From assembly GCA_041169145.1 (NCBI GenBank), contig JBEEJO010000016.1, forward strand, positions 1-13,336: a stretch of DNA of 13,336 nucleotides, in the 5' to 3' direction. Made by a program: the position numbers and the translations under genes. This document shows, piece after piece, positions 1-6,632 of the stretch. The first letter of the stretch is position 1. Each line of letters opens with the position of its first letter. The notes beneath the pieces are model-generated. The model had not been told where the DNA came from. It worked only from the letters and a program-made list of their open reading frames with translations, and did no database searches. Origin of the DNA: DATJQA01 sp041169145 (GTDB lineage: Bacteria > Patescibacteriota > Minisyncoccia > UBA6257 > 2-01-FULL-56-20).

Positions 1-672
1 CGCCTGGGTTGGCGTTATCTTCTCGCACGGGACGCTCCAGTGGATAGAAACAAGGTCGCCCGGCGCGAGCTGTTCGATATCGTAGGTCGCCTCAAGTTTC
101 CGATTTATCTTTTTGCGGACCTCTTCGCCGAGATACAATTTGCCGTTGGCGTAGAGAAGCGGTCGCATCTTCACCGTGATGCTTGGTCCTTCGGCTGCCG
201 TAACGGTTCCCCAGCTTACGCGGCACTCGTCCATACTTTCAAGCGTATGGGCTTTCTCGAGATGGCCGGTACGCTTCCAAATATCGAATACATGGAACGA
301 GTGATGCGGTACCGCGTTCTGCTCGAGCTTTGCTTCAACAAGCGCAAATGACCTTCCTAATTTCTTTTTGAGGTTCAGTCCGTCGATAAGATGGTGATAG
401 AACTTCTTTTTTTCGATGTGCTCCAAAAGCTCGTTCCCCAGCCAGTATGCTTCCACCACGCGTTCATCAAATGGGTCGCGAATGTGATTCGCCTCCGCAA
501 TATGGCGGAGGTATGGATACATCGTCTCGAATTGTTTTAGGAGTTTCGTGAGGCCCGGGTCCTCTTCCTTTTCGGTGATGTATGCACCGATCTCGCGGTT
601 CGCATCCGGTCCGCAGTAATGAAGCCGGTTCGGTCCGAACGCGTAACGGGAACAGCGCAGGATACCGTCCAT
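1..672 (-). CDS. DUF6390-like protein, 3' end outside window
   Basis: An open frame of 224 codons runs from an ATG at 672 off the left edge without a stop, so the C-terminus is missing. The protein is soluble, with no membrane segment or signal peptide. Visible motifs are an N-terminal block with YAFGPNRLHYCGP (residues 10-22), a helical block with PYLRHIAEANHIRDPFDERVV and EAYWLGNELL (53-83), PHHSFHVFDIW (122-132), and HWSVPCEKIT (211-220). From memory this pattern fits the DUF6390 family, whose function I cannot state. Cys20, the His-rich centre and Cys216 could bind metal, but that is a guess. The gene lies 44 bp downstream of the EamA transporter on the same strand and shows no good Shine-Dalgarno, so cotranscription is plausible. 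The frame is secure; the family name is less so. Confidence 0.7.
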   Translation of the reverse strand, partial: MDGILRCSRYAFGPNRLHYCGPDANREIGAYITEKEEDPGLTKLLKQFETMYPYLRHIAEANHIRDPFDERVVEAYWLGNELLEHIEKKKFYHHLIDGLNLKKKLGRSFALVEAKLEQNAVPHHSFHVFDIWKRTGHLEKAHTLESMDECRVSWGTVTAAEGPSITVKMRPLLYANGKLYLGEEVRKKINRKLEATYDIEQLAPGDLVSIHWSVPCEKITPTQA

Positions 673-716
673 GAATTTAGGGCTTAGCCACTAGCCGATA
701 GGGTATGAGAATTGCC

Positions 717-1637
717 CTAGGCGGATACTGAATCTGGCGACGCTTGTTCCGTTGTCTTGTGTGCGAACACTATAATGAGTGCGATGCCCGCCGCAAATAA
801 TCCTGCTTGCAGGAAATCCGCGCCGGAGAACGTGTGCGTGATGAATATCGCCGAGAGTACATTCGTCACGAGCGTTGCAGGCACAAGAAGCGCTGCGACA
901 ACGGTTGCCGGAGCGCGTTTCAGCGCGGCATACCAGGTAAGCACATATCCCAAAAGGAAAACACTGAGAAGCAGCGTCCAGCCCCACTGAACGGCGCTCA
1001 GCGCGACAATGGGAGCGAAACCGGTGCGGACGGAGACAAGCGCAAGAAGAACGAAAGATCCGAGAATCATCCGAGCCGCGGCGACCGTCGTGCTGGAAAG
1101 TTCTTTGAGCGCCATCTTCGCGATGACATTTTCAACTGCCCACAAAAGCGTTGCGGCAAGTATCATCAGTTCGCCGGCGTTGTATTTGAATCCCGCAAAT
1201 CCTCCCACAACCACGTTTGCCGCGAAAAGCGCGCCGACTCCAAGCCACTGCCATTTCGTGAACCGTTCTTTAAGAATAGGGAGCGCGAGAAGTGCGACCC
1301 ACAGGAAAAGCGTTTTATGAATGAGCGCACCGTTCAGAGCGCTTGTCATAGTGAGACCGGTGAAAAATAGTGCGAAAGGGACCGAGCCGCCGATGATCCC
1401 GATCGCGACGAGCTGCACAACTTGCTTTTTTGTCAGCGCCCGTATTTCCGGCCATCGTTTCAGTCCTAATACAATACCCACGAGGAGCACCGCAACGATG
1501 CTGTTCTTGAGCGTTGTATAGAGAATAGGATCTTTGACGGCGGTGACGGCTATCTTCGACAGGAAGTTCGAAAATCCGGAGATAAGGGCAGTCGTAAGCG
1601 CGAGTAGCGTGGCGCGGGCCGTAAAAGGGTCCTTCAT
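717..1637 (-). CDS. EamA/DMT-family transporter
   Basis: Integral membrane protein of 306 residues, the usual length for the drug/metabolite transporter superfamily. Two homologous EamA halves are visible, roughly residues 7-142 and 154-292, each with about five hydrophobic helices, giving ten membrane segments. The first half ends with the ALLALPILKERFTKWQWLGVGALFAANVVV block and the second with the matching LLVPATLVTNVLSAIF region, the classic internal repeat. Family members export amino acids, nucleotides or metabolites, or act as permeases; the substrate cannot be read from sequence. The ATG at 1637 lies 8 nt after a TACAAT box on the same strand (1646-1651) and has no ribosome binding site, so the message may be nearly leaderless. 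It is divergent from the PAP2 gene. Confidence 0.88.
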   Translation of the reverse strand: MKDPFTARATLLALTTALISGFSNFLSKIAVTAVKDPILYTTLKNSIVAVLLVGIVLGLKRWPEIRALTKKQVVQLVAIGIIGGSVPFALFFTGLTMTSALNGALIHKTLFLWVALLALPILKERFTKWQWLGVGALFAANVVVGGFAGFKYNAGELMILAATLLWAVENVIAKMALKELSSTTVAAARMILGSFVLLALVSVRTGFAPIVALSAVQWGWTLLLSVFLLGYVLTWYAALKRAPATVVAALLVPATLVTNVLSAIFITHTFSGADFLQAGLFAAGIALIIVFAHKTTEQASPDSVSA

Positions 1638-1645
1638 ATCCCGTC

Positions 1646-1651
1646 ATTGTA
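1646..1651 (-). promoter_or_regulatory. Extended -10 box for the EamA gene
   Basis: On the minus strand the sequence reads TGGTACAAT, an extended -10 element, with only 8 nt between the hexamer and the ATG at 1637. No convincing -35 is seen. The predicted transcript would begin at or just before the start codon. Confidence 0.5.
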
Positions 1652-1661
1652 CCATCTTGGT

Positions 1662-2241
1662 ATGCGTGCGCGCCATGCAATCGCATGGAACATGGCTCAG
1701 GAGACCAACCATGCATATATTGGAACGAATCTCTTGCCCGTTATGATATTCATCAGTTCCTTTGGCACGCCCGCCGTTGCTTCGATACTGATCGTGCTTA
1801 CCGCGGCAGTTTTTTTCGCGGCAGGACACCGGCGCGAAGCGGTGTATGTTCTATTTACATCGCTTGCGAGCGGATTCAACGCCTTGCTGAAATTTCTTAC
1901 CAATCGCCCGCGGCCGGACGCTTCCATCGTTACGGTGTATCAACAGCTTTCCGACTCGAGCTTTCCGAGCGGGCACGCGATCTTCTATGTTGTTTTTTTT
2001 CGGCTTTCTCATCGCAATCATGGTCGTTCAGCACCGCCTTCCGAGGGTCATTCGCTGGATCATTGGCGGCATCTCTTTCCTGCTTATTGCGACCGTTTCC
2101 ATATCGCGCGTCTATCTCGGCGTCCACTGGTTAATGGATTTTATCGGATGCTATCTTGTCGGTTTCATTCTTCTTTCGGGCTATCTCTATTTCTACTTTA
2201 AGAATTTCAGGCCTGAAGGCAGGCCGGGTGGCGCCTCATAA
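1662..2241 (+). CDS. PAP2-family membrane phosphatase, split by a frameshift
   Basis: Two overlapping frames together encode one type 2 phosphatidic acid phosphatase. Frame one (from ATG 1662, or ATG 1692) carries motif C1, KFLTNRPRP (KX6RP), and motif C2, FPSGH. Frame two, ending at the TAA at 2239-2241, carries motif C3, SRVYLGVHWLMD (SRX5HX3D), inside hydrophobic helices. The switch must happen at a run of eight T (1993-2000). Read-through in frame one runs on to 2201 with unrelated sequence. The family dephosphorylates lipid phosphates such as phosphatidate, undecaprenyl diphosphate or phosphatidylglycerol phosphate at the membrane. All three catalytic motifs are intact, so either a base is missing in the assembly or genome, or slippage joins the halves. 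There is no clear Shine-Dalgarno, and the exact start is uncertain. Confidence 0.8.
1993..2000 (+). other. Run of eight T at the PAP2 frameshift
   Basis: The frame-one codons GTT GTT TTT TTT run into CGG. Stepping back one base gives TTC GGC, which continues the family sequence. One added T, a -1 ribosomal shift, or RNA polymerase slippage would restore a full-length protein. Confidence 0.75.
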
Positions 2242-2283
2242 AAAAATCGGAGCTTTGCGAACTCCGCATTGTGCGTTTTTTTT
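2239..2283. terminator. Bidirectional rho-independent terminator
   Basis: A hairpin with stem CGGAG (2248-2252) and CTCCG (2262-2266) is flanked by A-rich sequence on the left (2240-2246) and eight T on the right (2276-2283), so it can stop transcription from both sides. It sits between the convergent PAP2 gene and the DUF2238-like gene. The left A run overlaps the PAP2 stop codon. Confidence 0.75.
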
Positions 2284-2292
2284 GACTCGCGG

Positions 2293-2724
2293 CTAGCGGT
2301 CGTTTCGGGAGCGAGTTAATGCACGAAATGTCGCTAATGCGAATGTGCCGCCGATGATGTCGTTCAAGAGGTCCTTCAGCGTGTCCGCGTGTATCCATCC
2401 GGGGAATTCGTTCATACTGTATTTATGGAAGAACCATACGTCCGCCCAGAATTCATAGAATTCCCATAGAACGCCGACGAGGGCAACGAATCCCATGCCC
2501 AGGACGATGAGGAAAATAGCGTCTGCGTTCCCCACAATATTCCTGCGGGCAAGGAAAATGTACAAGAACAGAATACCGACGAACGCGCCGCCGAGAAGGT
2601 GCAGCGGGATGTCGATCCACCAGATGGTGCCGTACCAGTCGTTCCATAATGCGAGATAGTGCATGATGGCGATAGCCGCGACAATGACGAGAAGGATAAG
2701 CGCGATAGTGTTTTTCATGGTCAT
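2293..2724 (-). CDS. Small DUF2238/YjdF-like (VanZ-type) membrane protein
   Basis: Protein of 143 residues from the ATG at 2724 (a second ATG lies two codons on, at 2718). Four hydrophobic segments are visible, about residues 6-26, 41-58, 66-86 and 121-135. Conserved-looking features are WIDIPLHLLGGAF (36-48), LWEFYEFWADVW (86-97) and HADTLKDLLNDIIGGTFA (112-129). The pattern of an intramembrane H..GG, WE.YE and D..DL..D..GG resembles the DUF2238/YjdF and VanZ-like group of small membrane proteins with no settled function. An upstream in-frame TTG at 2784 is rejected because it lies in the promoter -35 box. Expression may be limited by a hairpin next to the start. Confidence is good for a real membrane protein and moderate for the family. 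Confidence 0.75.
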   Translation of the reverse strand: MTMKNTIALILLVIVAAIAIMHYLALWNDWYGTIWWIDIPLHLLGGAFVGILFLYIFLARRNIVGNADAIFLIVLGMGFVALVGVLWEFYEFWADVWFFHKYSMNEFPGWIHADTLKDLLNDIIGGTFALATFRALTRSRNDR

Positions 2725-2729
2725 GCAAA

Positions 2730-2746
2730 GGCCGCCTGGGGCGGCC
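2730..2746 (-). promoter_or_regulatory. Leader hairpin covering the ribosome binding site
   Basis: On the minus strand GGCCGCC pairs with GGCGGCC across a 3-nt loop, and the 3' arm contains AGGCGG, the only plausible Shine-Dalgarno for the ATG at 2724. The hairpin starts only a few bases after the predicted transcription start. It could hold translation down, but no ligand site is visible. Confidence 0.45.
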
Positions 2747-2755
2747 GATCCTTTT

Positions 2756-2784
2756 ATTCTAGGTGGATAACTGTTCCTATACAA
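2756..2784 (-). promoter_or_regulatory. Sigma-70-type promoter of the DUF2238-like gene
   Basis: Minus strand TTGTAT (2784-2779), a 17-nt spacer, then TAGAAT (2761-2756), five of six matches to the -10 consensus. It places the start of transcription near 2749. It lies back to back with the promoter of the next gene. Confidence 0.55.
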
Positions 2785-2795
2785 GGTTTCCGATG

Positions 2796-2804
2796 TGGTA
2801 AAAT
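2796..2804 (+). promoter_or_regulatory. Extended -10 promoter of the coiled-coil protein gene
   Basis: TGGTAAAAT is an extended -10 (TGN plus TAAAAT). The predicted start of transcription near 2811 leaves a leader of about 10 nt before the ATG at 2822. No clear -35 box is present. Confidence 0.5.
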
Positions 2805-2821
2805 GGAATCAACCAAAGGGG

Positions 2822-3712
2822 ATGGTGAACCAGCAGCTTATTGATTATATAAAGAGCCAACTGCAAGTTGGCGTGGGGAAGGACGTTATTAAGAGCGCGC
2901 TTCTTGAAAGCGGCTGGGCGGTCGTTGATGTGGAGGATGCGCTGAAGCAAGCAAGCATCGCCGCACGAACGACGGCTCCAGGTGCGGCGGTTCAACCGGC
3001 GGCCCAGTCCGTTGCCGCATCTGCCGGGGGCGTGGTGATGACCAGCGATATTTTTCAGCCGAAGAACGAACCGGTGTTCGATCCGAAAGCGACGGTCGGA
3101 TCTGCCGCGAAAGCTCAAGCGCAGCCGGCGGGTGTGACGGGTAAAAGCGCGGGACCGGTGGTGGTTGGCGCCGCCGCTGCCGCTTCTGCGTCGTCCGGCG
3201 GACGGAAATTCGGCGGCTCTTTCATGGTTACTATTGCGCTTGGCGTCGGATTCGTTGTCTGTGCCGGTGCGGCCGTATATTTCTATATGCAAAAATCGGA
3301 CCTTGCGACACAGCTTGTACCGCTCGAGGCCACACGAACGGAGGCGGATGCTTTGAAACAGAAGATGACCGTATTGCAACAGGAGCGAGACAACCTTACG
3401 GCGCAAGTCGCCCAGCTTCAAACTACGAACGGAACGCTCGTAGGCGATCTTGCGTTGTTCAAGATGCCTGATGGAACGGCTCCCGGTGCGACCGATGGCG
3501 TTGTTGTAACGGGAACGCTTCGCCAGGATGGTTCGCAATTCACTATTTTCACGGCGAACGAAATAACCATTGTGATCAAGAACAGCAAGGAGGCGAAGGT
3601 TTCCGGGGTGCTCCAACCGCTCATCGGGAACTCCATCACGGTCTCAGGGACCCATGTGGTCGGTTCGCGCGAGGTGACCGTAACGAATGTGAACGGCACA
3701 CGGATCCAGTAG
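2822..3712 (+). CDS. Single-pass membrane protein with coiled coil
   Basis: Unnamed protein of 296 residues. In order: a small helical N-terminal domain (2-46; NQQLIDYIKSQLQVGVGKDVIKSALLESGW), a type seen repeatedly at the start of CPR membrane proteins; an Ala/Pro/Val-rich flexible linker (48-130); one membrane helix (about 134-157); a coiled coil (158-203; LKQKMTVLQQERDNLTAQVAQLQ); and a beta-rich, OB-like end (224-296; GVVVTGTLRQ to VTVTNVNGTRI). Topology is probably N-terminus inside with the coiled coil and beta domain outside, so a surface or envelope role is likely but unproven. ATG 2822 follows AAAGGGG directly, too close for a normal Shine-Dalgarno; GTG 2825 and an upstream GTG at 2795 are alternatives. 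No clear terminator separates it from convergent gatA. Confidence 0.8.
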   Translation: MVNQQLIDYIKSQLQVGVGKDVIKSALLESGWAVVDVEDALKQASIAARTTAPGAAVQPAAQSVAASAGGVVMTSDIFQPKNEPVFDPKATVGSAAKAQAQPAGVTGKSAGPVVVGAAAAASASSGGRKFGGSFMVTIALGVGFVVCAGAAVYFYMQKSDLATQLVPLEATRTEADALKQKMTVLQQERDNLTAQVAQLQTTNGTLVGDLALFKMPDGTAPGATDGVVVTGTLRQDGSQFTIFTANEITIVIKNSKEAKVSGVLQPLIGNSITVSGTHVVGSREVTVTNVNGTRIQ

Positions 3713-3740
3713 CGGGTCCAGTTTCCGCGATTTTCGATCC

Positions 3741-5195
3741 TTATCGTATGAGCGATTCGTAAAGCCGCCCAAGACCGAGAATATCGGCCTCGCGGAACGG
3801 TTTTCCGATGAGCTGGAATCCGACCGGCAAGCCGGAAATGTTCCTGACCGGAATGGAAACACCCGGCAATCCGGCGAGGTTCACGGGAATGGTGAAGATA
3901 TCCGAAAGGTACATCGCGAGGGGATCGTCCGCTTTTTCGCCGAGCTTGAATGCGGTGGTCGGCGTGACCGGCGTGAGAATGACATCCACGTCCTTGAACG
4001 CTTCGTCGAAATCGCGCTTCACGAGCGCGCGCACGCGCTGTGCTTTGTCGTAGTACGCATCGTAATGGCCCGACGAAAGCACGAAGGTGCCCAAGATGAT
4101 GCGCCGCGTCGGTTCGGGGCCGAATCCCGTGCCGCGCTGTTTTTGATAGATGTCCGCGAGCGTTGCATTGCCATCCTGGACGCCGGGGATGCGGGCGAAT
4201 CGGATGCCGTCAAATCGCGCGAGGTTGGAACTCGCTTCCGCCGGCAGAATGATGTAGTAGCAGGAAAGCGCGTATTTCGTGTGGGGAAGCGATATTTTTT
4301 TTGTTTTGATGCCGGCTCGTTGGAGCGTATCAACCACGGAATCCACTCCCGCGGCCACTTCGGACGAGAGTCCGTCGCCGACAAAATATTCTTCCGGCAG
4401 TCCGACACGGAGTCCGCGCATCGCCGTGAGATCCGGGTTCGTCAGGTCCGGGCCGTACGACGCATTCGGGTCGCCCGTCGCATCCATCGGATCGGCACCG
4501 CGGATGGCATTGAAGAGTATTGCGGCATCTTCGGTCGTTCGCGCAAAGGGGCCGATCTGGTCGAGGGATGATGCGAGCGCGATGAGGCCGAAACGCGAAA
4601 CGGAGCCATACGTCGGTTTCATTCCCACGACGCCGCAGAACGCCGCCGGCTGGCGGATGCTGCCGCCCGTATCGGAACCGAGCGCGGCGATGGCCATGGA
4701 TGATGCAACCGCAGCCGCGGAGCCGCCGGACGAACCGCCGGGAACGCGCGAGTGGTCGTGCGGATTCTTCGTCGGGCCGAACGCCGAGTTCTCCGTTGAG
4801 GAGCCCATCGCGAATTCGTCCAGGTTCGTCTTGCCGAGAATGACCGCGCCTTCCGCCTTCAGTTTCGCAATAGCCGTCGCATCGTAGGCCGAGATATAGC
4901 GCTCCAGAATGCGTGAGCCAGCCGTTGCGGGGCTGCCTTTCATGAGCATGTTATCCTTTATCGCAAGAGGAACGCCGGCAAGCGTGCCAAGCTCCTCGCC
5001 TTTTGCGATTTTCACATCCGCGGCCTCCGCCTGTTGCAATGCTTCTTTTTCGTTCAGGTTCAGGTAGGCGTGTATCTTCGGATCGGTGTCTTTGATGTAC
5101 GAAAAGAATGCCTGCGCGATCTCCAGCGCGGAATATTTTTTCGCGAGCAGTCCCTCGCGGAAGTTCTTGATCGTTAGGTCGCGGAGCAGGGTCAT
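3741..5195 (-). CDS. gatA: Asp/Glu-tRNA amidotransferase subunit A
   Basis: GatA is the amidase of the GatCAB complex. It frees ammonia from glutamine so that misacylated Glu-tRNAGln or Asp-tRNAAsn can be amidated in the cytoplasm. The 484-residue product has normal length and the full amidase signature. The Ser-cisSer-Lys triad is visible as Lys80 in AIKDNM, Ser155 in PGGSSGGSAAA and Ser179 in GSDTGGSIRQPA. The C-terminal region contains the usual TPTTAFKLGEK and LPGVSIPV blocks. gatC lies 25 bp upstream on the same strand, so the two are cotranscribed. gatB, needed for the kinase step, is not in this window. The ATG at 5195 has no recognisable ribosome binding site. Presence of Gat suggests indirect synthesis of Gln-tRNA, Asn-tRNA or both. 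Confidence 0.97.
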   Translation of the reverse strand: MTLLRDLTIKNFREGLLAKKYSALEIAQAFFSYIKDTDPKIHAYLNLNEKEALQQAEAADVKIAKGEELGTLAGVPLAIKDNMLMKGSPATAGSRILERYISAYDATAIAKLKAEGAVILGKTNLDEFAMGSSTENSAFGPTKNPHDHSRVPGGSSGGSAAAVASSMAIAALGSDTGGSIRQPAAFCGVVGMKPTYGSVSRFGLIALASSLDQIGPFARTTEDAAILFNAIRGADPMDATGDPNASYGPDLTNPDLTAMRGLRVGLPEEYFVGDGLSSEVAAGVDSVVDTLQRAGIKTKKISLPHTKYALSCYYIILPAEASSNLARFDGIRFARIPGVQDGNATLADIYQKQRGTGFGPEPTRRIILGTFVLSSGHYDAYYDKAQRVRALVKRDFDEAFKDVDVILTPVTPTTAFKLGEKADDPLAMYLSDIFTIPVNLAGLPGVSIPVRNISGLPVGFQLIGKPFREADILGLGRLYESLIR

Positions 5196-5220
5196 GGCGT
5201 GTAGTGGGCTTGTCGAACCA

Positions 5221-5514
5221 TCATTCGAATACGGGCGGGATCTTCAGGAATGTGCTTGAGCGTTCCGGAAAGTTCTCGGTCCCGGCTCCGTGGAGCTGAT
5301 TCTCGCGTTCGCCGTCTCCGCGGAATGCGTTCATGAACGTTGTCCCGCCCGCGAGTGGAGCGACGGCTGTCGTGTCCACTTCGTTCAGCTCTTCAAAGTG
5401 GCCGAGGATCTTGCCCAGATCACGCAATAATTTCTCTTCCTGCTGCGCACTGAGTTCGATGCGCGCAAGCTGGGTGAGATGTTCCAGCGTTTTCTTGTCT
5501 ATGGGAGATGACAT
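5221..5514 (-). CDS. gatC: Asp/Glu-tRNA amidotransferase subunit C
   Basis: GatC is the small belt-like subunit that stabilises GatA against GatB. The product is 97 residues, the normal size. It begins MSSPIDKKTLEHLTQLARIEL, with the typical helix, then DLGKILGHFEELNEVDTTAVAPL (32-54), which matches the family pattern of a helix followed by the V.PL turn. The C-terminus FPERSSTFLKIPPVFE resembles the family's end (K.P.V). The ATG at 5514 is chosen over longer in-frame extensions because those run into the divergent sodN gene and because a promoter -10 lies 9 nt upstream, which suggests a leaderless message. It is first in the gatC-gatA unit. Confidence 0.93.
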   Translation of the reverse strand: MSSPIDKKTLEHLTQLARIELSAQQEEKLLRDLGKILGHFEELNEVDTTAVAPLAGGTTFMNAFRGDGERENQLHGAGTENFPERSSTFLKIPPVFE

Positions 5515-5523
5515 ATGGCTTGA

Positions 5524-5552
5524 ATTGTAACGGCGCAGGCGTTCTTGCGCAA
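5524..5552 (-). promoter_or_regulatory. Promoter of gatCA
   Basis: Minus strand TTGCGC (5552-5547), a 17-nt spacer, and TACAAT (5529-5524). The start of transcription would fall at or next to the gatC ATG. The -35 lies in the palindrome TTGCGCAA, which is shared with the divergent sodN promoter. Confidence 0.55.
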
Positions 5553-5571
5553 CCGGATGAGGGAGTATAAT
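5545..5571 (+). promoter_or_regulatory. Promoter of sodN
   Basis: A perfect TATAAT (5566-5571) ends 7 nt before the sodN ATG, so the message is probably leaderless. The -35 is weak: TTGCGC at 5545-5550 has a short 15-nt spacer, and TCTTGC at 5543-5548 would give 17. I see no Nur-like operator. Confidence 0.55.
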
Positions 5572-5578
5572 AGAACCC

Positions 5579-6055
5579 ATGATATTCAACTTATTCGACG
5601 AAGTCGCCGCAGAGGCGCACTGCGATATTCCGTGCGGCGTGTACGACCCGACGGCGGCGAAGGTCGCGGCAAAAACGGTGGAGCGAATGATCCGCCAGCT
5701 GGCGGATATCAAGCCGCCGAATGATGTGGGCGACGCGCATGCGGCGTTGGAATACGTACAGATGGTCTCGCGGCGCATTGCAGTGAAGGAAGAGCATGCC
5801 GAAAAAGTGAAACGCGAACTCTCTATTCTATGGTCCGACTTTTTCAAAGCGGAGCACCTGCAGAAATTTCCGAACCTGCACGATGCGTTCTGGCAGGCGG
5901 AGAAACTTGCCTCCAAGGCGAAGCAAGACGGCGGCCTGGAGACAGCGCAGAAGTTGAACGATGCCGTTGATGCTATCGCGAAGATGTTCTATGAAGCGAA
6001 GAATGACCCGGCTCGATACGATGCCTACAAGCTCATCACGGACAAGCTTTTTTAG
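5579..6055 (+). CDS. sodN: Nickel superoxide dismutase precursor
   Basis: The enzyme converts superoxide to oxygen and hydrogen peroxide using one nickel ion held by the N-terminal hook. The hook is plain to see: HCDIPCGVY at residues 14-22, with His14, Cys15 and Cys19 as nickel ligands (His1, Cys2, Cys6 after processing). It follows a 13-residue propeptide, MIFNLFDEVAAEA, which must be removed to free the His1 amine. The rest (about 145 residues) is a four-helix-bundle-like helical protein, as expected for the hexameric enzyme. The next gene encodes the matching protease, which supports the call. Translation starts at ATG 5579, 7 nt after a TATAAT box. There is no secretion signal, so the enzyme is probably cytoplasmic. 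Confidence 0.96.
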   Translation: MIFNLFDEVAAEAHCDIPCGVYDPTAAKVAAKTVERMIRQLADIKPPNDVGDAHAALEYVQMVSRRIAVKEEHAEKVKRELSILWSDFFKAEHLQKFPNLHDAFWQAEKLASKAKQDGGLETAQKLNDAVDAIAKMFYEAKNDPARYDAYKLITDKLF

Positions 6056-6062
6056 GAAAGCG

Positions 6063-6332
6063 TTGTTTCGCGTGCGTGTGTCGGGCGAGAGCATGTGGCC
6101 GGAACTCGTGAGCGGCAAGCGGTATTGGGCGAGTTCGCTGCTCCGGCCGCGCGCGGGAAGTCGTGTGGTCTTTCGGAATCCGCAGGGTGAAGGCGTGTTC
6201 GTGAAAAAAGTTTCGCGCGTTTGTGATGATGGATATGAGGTTTCTTCACTCGTGCCATGGGGGAGCGGGAGTCAGGATTTTGGTACGGTTTCGCAGCGAA
6301 ATATTATCGGAACGCTCATCGGTGGATTTTGA
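6063..6332 (+). CDS. sodX: NiSOD maturation protease (SodX, S26-like)
   Basis: Small serine protease of 89 residues related to signal peptidase I. It is thought to cut the NiSOD propeptide just before the nickel-binding His. The catalytic Ser10 is in the box VSGESMWPELVSG (SxMxP), and the general-base Lys is most likely Lys48 in VFVKKV. A C-terminal GT..QRNIIGTLI segment matches the S26 end. No membrane anchor is present, in keeping with SodX rather than LepB. I choose TTG 6063 because AGGAAAG (6054-6060) makes a good Shine-Dalgarno and the protein then starts at the family boundary. Longer in-frame starts lie inside sodN and encode nothing recognisable. It begins 7 bp after sodN and is surely cotranscribed. 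Confidence 0.9.
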   Translation: MFRVRVSGESMWPELVSGKRYWASSLLRPRAGSRVVFRNPQGEGVFVKKVSRVCDDGYEVSSLVPWGSGSQDFGTVSQRNIIGTLIGGF

Positions 6333-6356
6333 CAATTGTTCTATGCGCGATATAAT
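6329..6356 (+). promoter_or_regulatory. Near-consensus promoter of the initiator-like tRNA
   Basis: TTGACA (6329-6334), a 16-nt spacer and TATAAT (6351-6356) match both consensus hexamers exactly, making this the strongest promoter in the window. The -35 overlaps the sodX stop codon. Transcription would start near 6363. A small leader hairpin (about 6363-6380, loop ATGA) precedes the tRNA. Confidence 0.8.
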
Positions 6357-6385
6357 GAGTGGCGTTCGCATGAGCGAATGAGAAT

Positions 6386-6457
6386 CGCGGGGAGGTGTAA
6401 CAGTTGCATGTCAGCCCCATAAGCTGAAGGTAGCGGGTGCAATTCCCGCACCCGCAA
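6386..6457 (+). tRNA. Divergent tRNA-Met(CAT), initiator-like; possibly decayed
   Basis: A 72-nt cloverleaf can be folded: acceptor CGCGGGG with ACCCGCA, D stem GTGT/GCAT, anticodon stem TCAGC/GCTGA with loop CCCATAA (anticodon CAT at 6418-6420), variable loop AGGTA, T stem GCGGG/CCCGC with loop TGCAATT, and discriminator A. The C1 x A72 mismatch is the hallmark of bacterial initiator tRNA. Odd features are C instead of U at position 33, A instead of U at 8, a G7 x A66 mismatch, no GG in the D loop, G at position 55, and no run of three G-C pairs in the anticodon stem. CCA is not encoded. The consensus promoter argues that it is expressed. It may be the initiator tRNA of a fast-evolving lineage or a pseudogene. 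Confidence 0.65.
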
Positions 6458-6465
6458 CACGCTCT

Positions 6466-6602
6466 GGTTTTTATCTTTGGCGAACCGGCGTTCGGTTTGC
6501 TCCGGCGGCAAACCGCCGCCTGCTTCTCGGTATCAACATTCCCGCAATGTGCGGGAGACCGAGCCGTTGATGTCTCCGAAAGCTTCGCCAAAGATAGAAA
6601 CC
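6466..6602 (+). ncRNA. Three-way-junction element, copy A
   Basis: Structured stretch of 137 nt starting 8 nt after the tRNA end. P1 is a 19-bp stem (6466-6484 with 6584-6602, one G-U). P2 has lower stem GGCG/CGCC (6487-6490, 6517-6520), a TT/C bulge, upper stem CGGTTTGC/GCAAACCG (6493-6500, 6508-6515) and loop TCCGGCG. P3 is TATCAAC/GTTGATG (6531-6537, 6566-6572), holding an inner hairpin CCCGCA/TGCGGG and a CCGAGCC tail. Junction strands are TGCTTCTCGG (6521-6530) and CTCCGAAAGC (6574-6583). The same layout with different stem sequences occurs at 12237-12365. No T-run follows, so it is not a standard terminator. Function unknown. Confidence 0.7.
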
Positions 6603-6632
6603 TCCGCTTATCAAGGATTTGGTTAGCGGGAA

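Noticed and set aside
5515..5916. N-terminal extension of gatC
   Set aside because: It is antisense to sodN, lacks family similarity, and lies beyond the gatCA promoter.
5961..6062. Earlier starts for sodX
   Set aside because: They lie inside sodN and encode no S26 sequence; TTG 6063 has a Shine-Dalgarno and the right protein length.
6466..6602. Rho-independent terminator or known self-cleaving ribozyme as explanation for copy A
   Set aside because: No T-run follows P1 in either full copy, and I could not fit the hammerhead (CTGATGA core missing), twister or pistol patterns.
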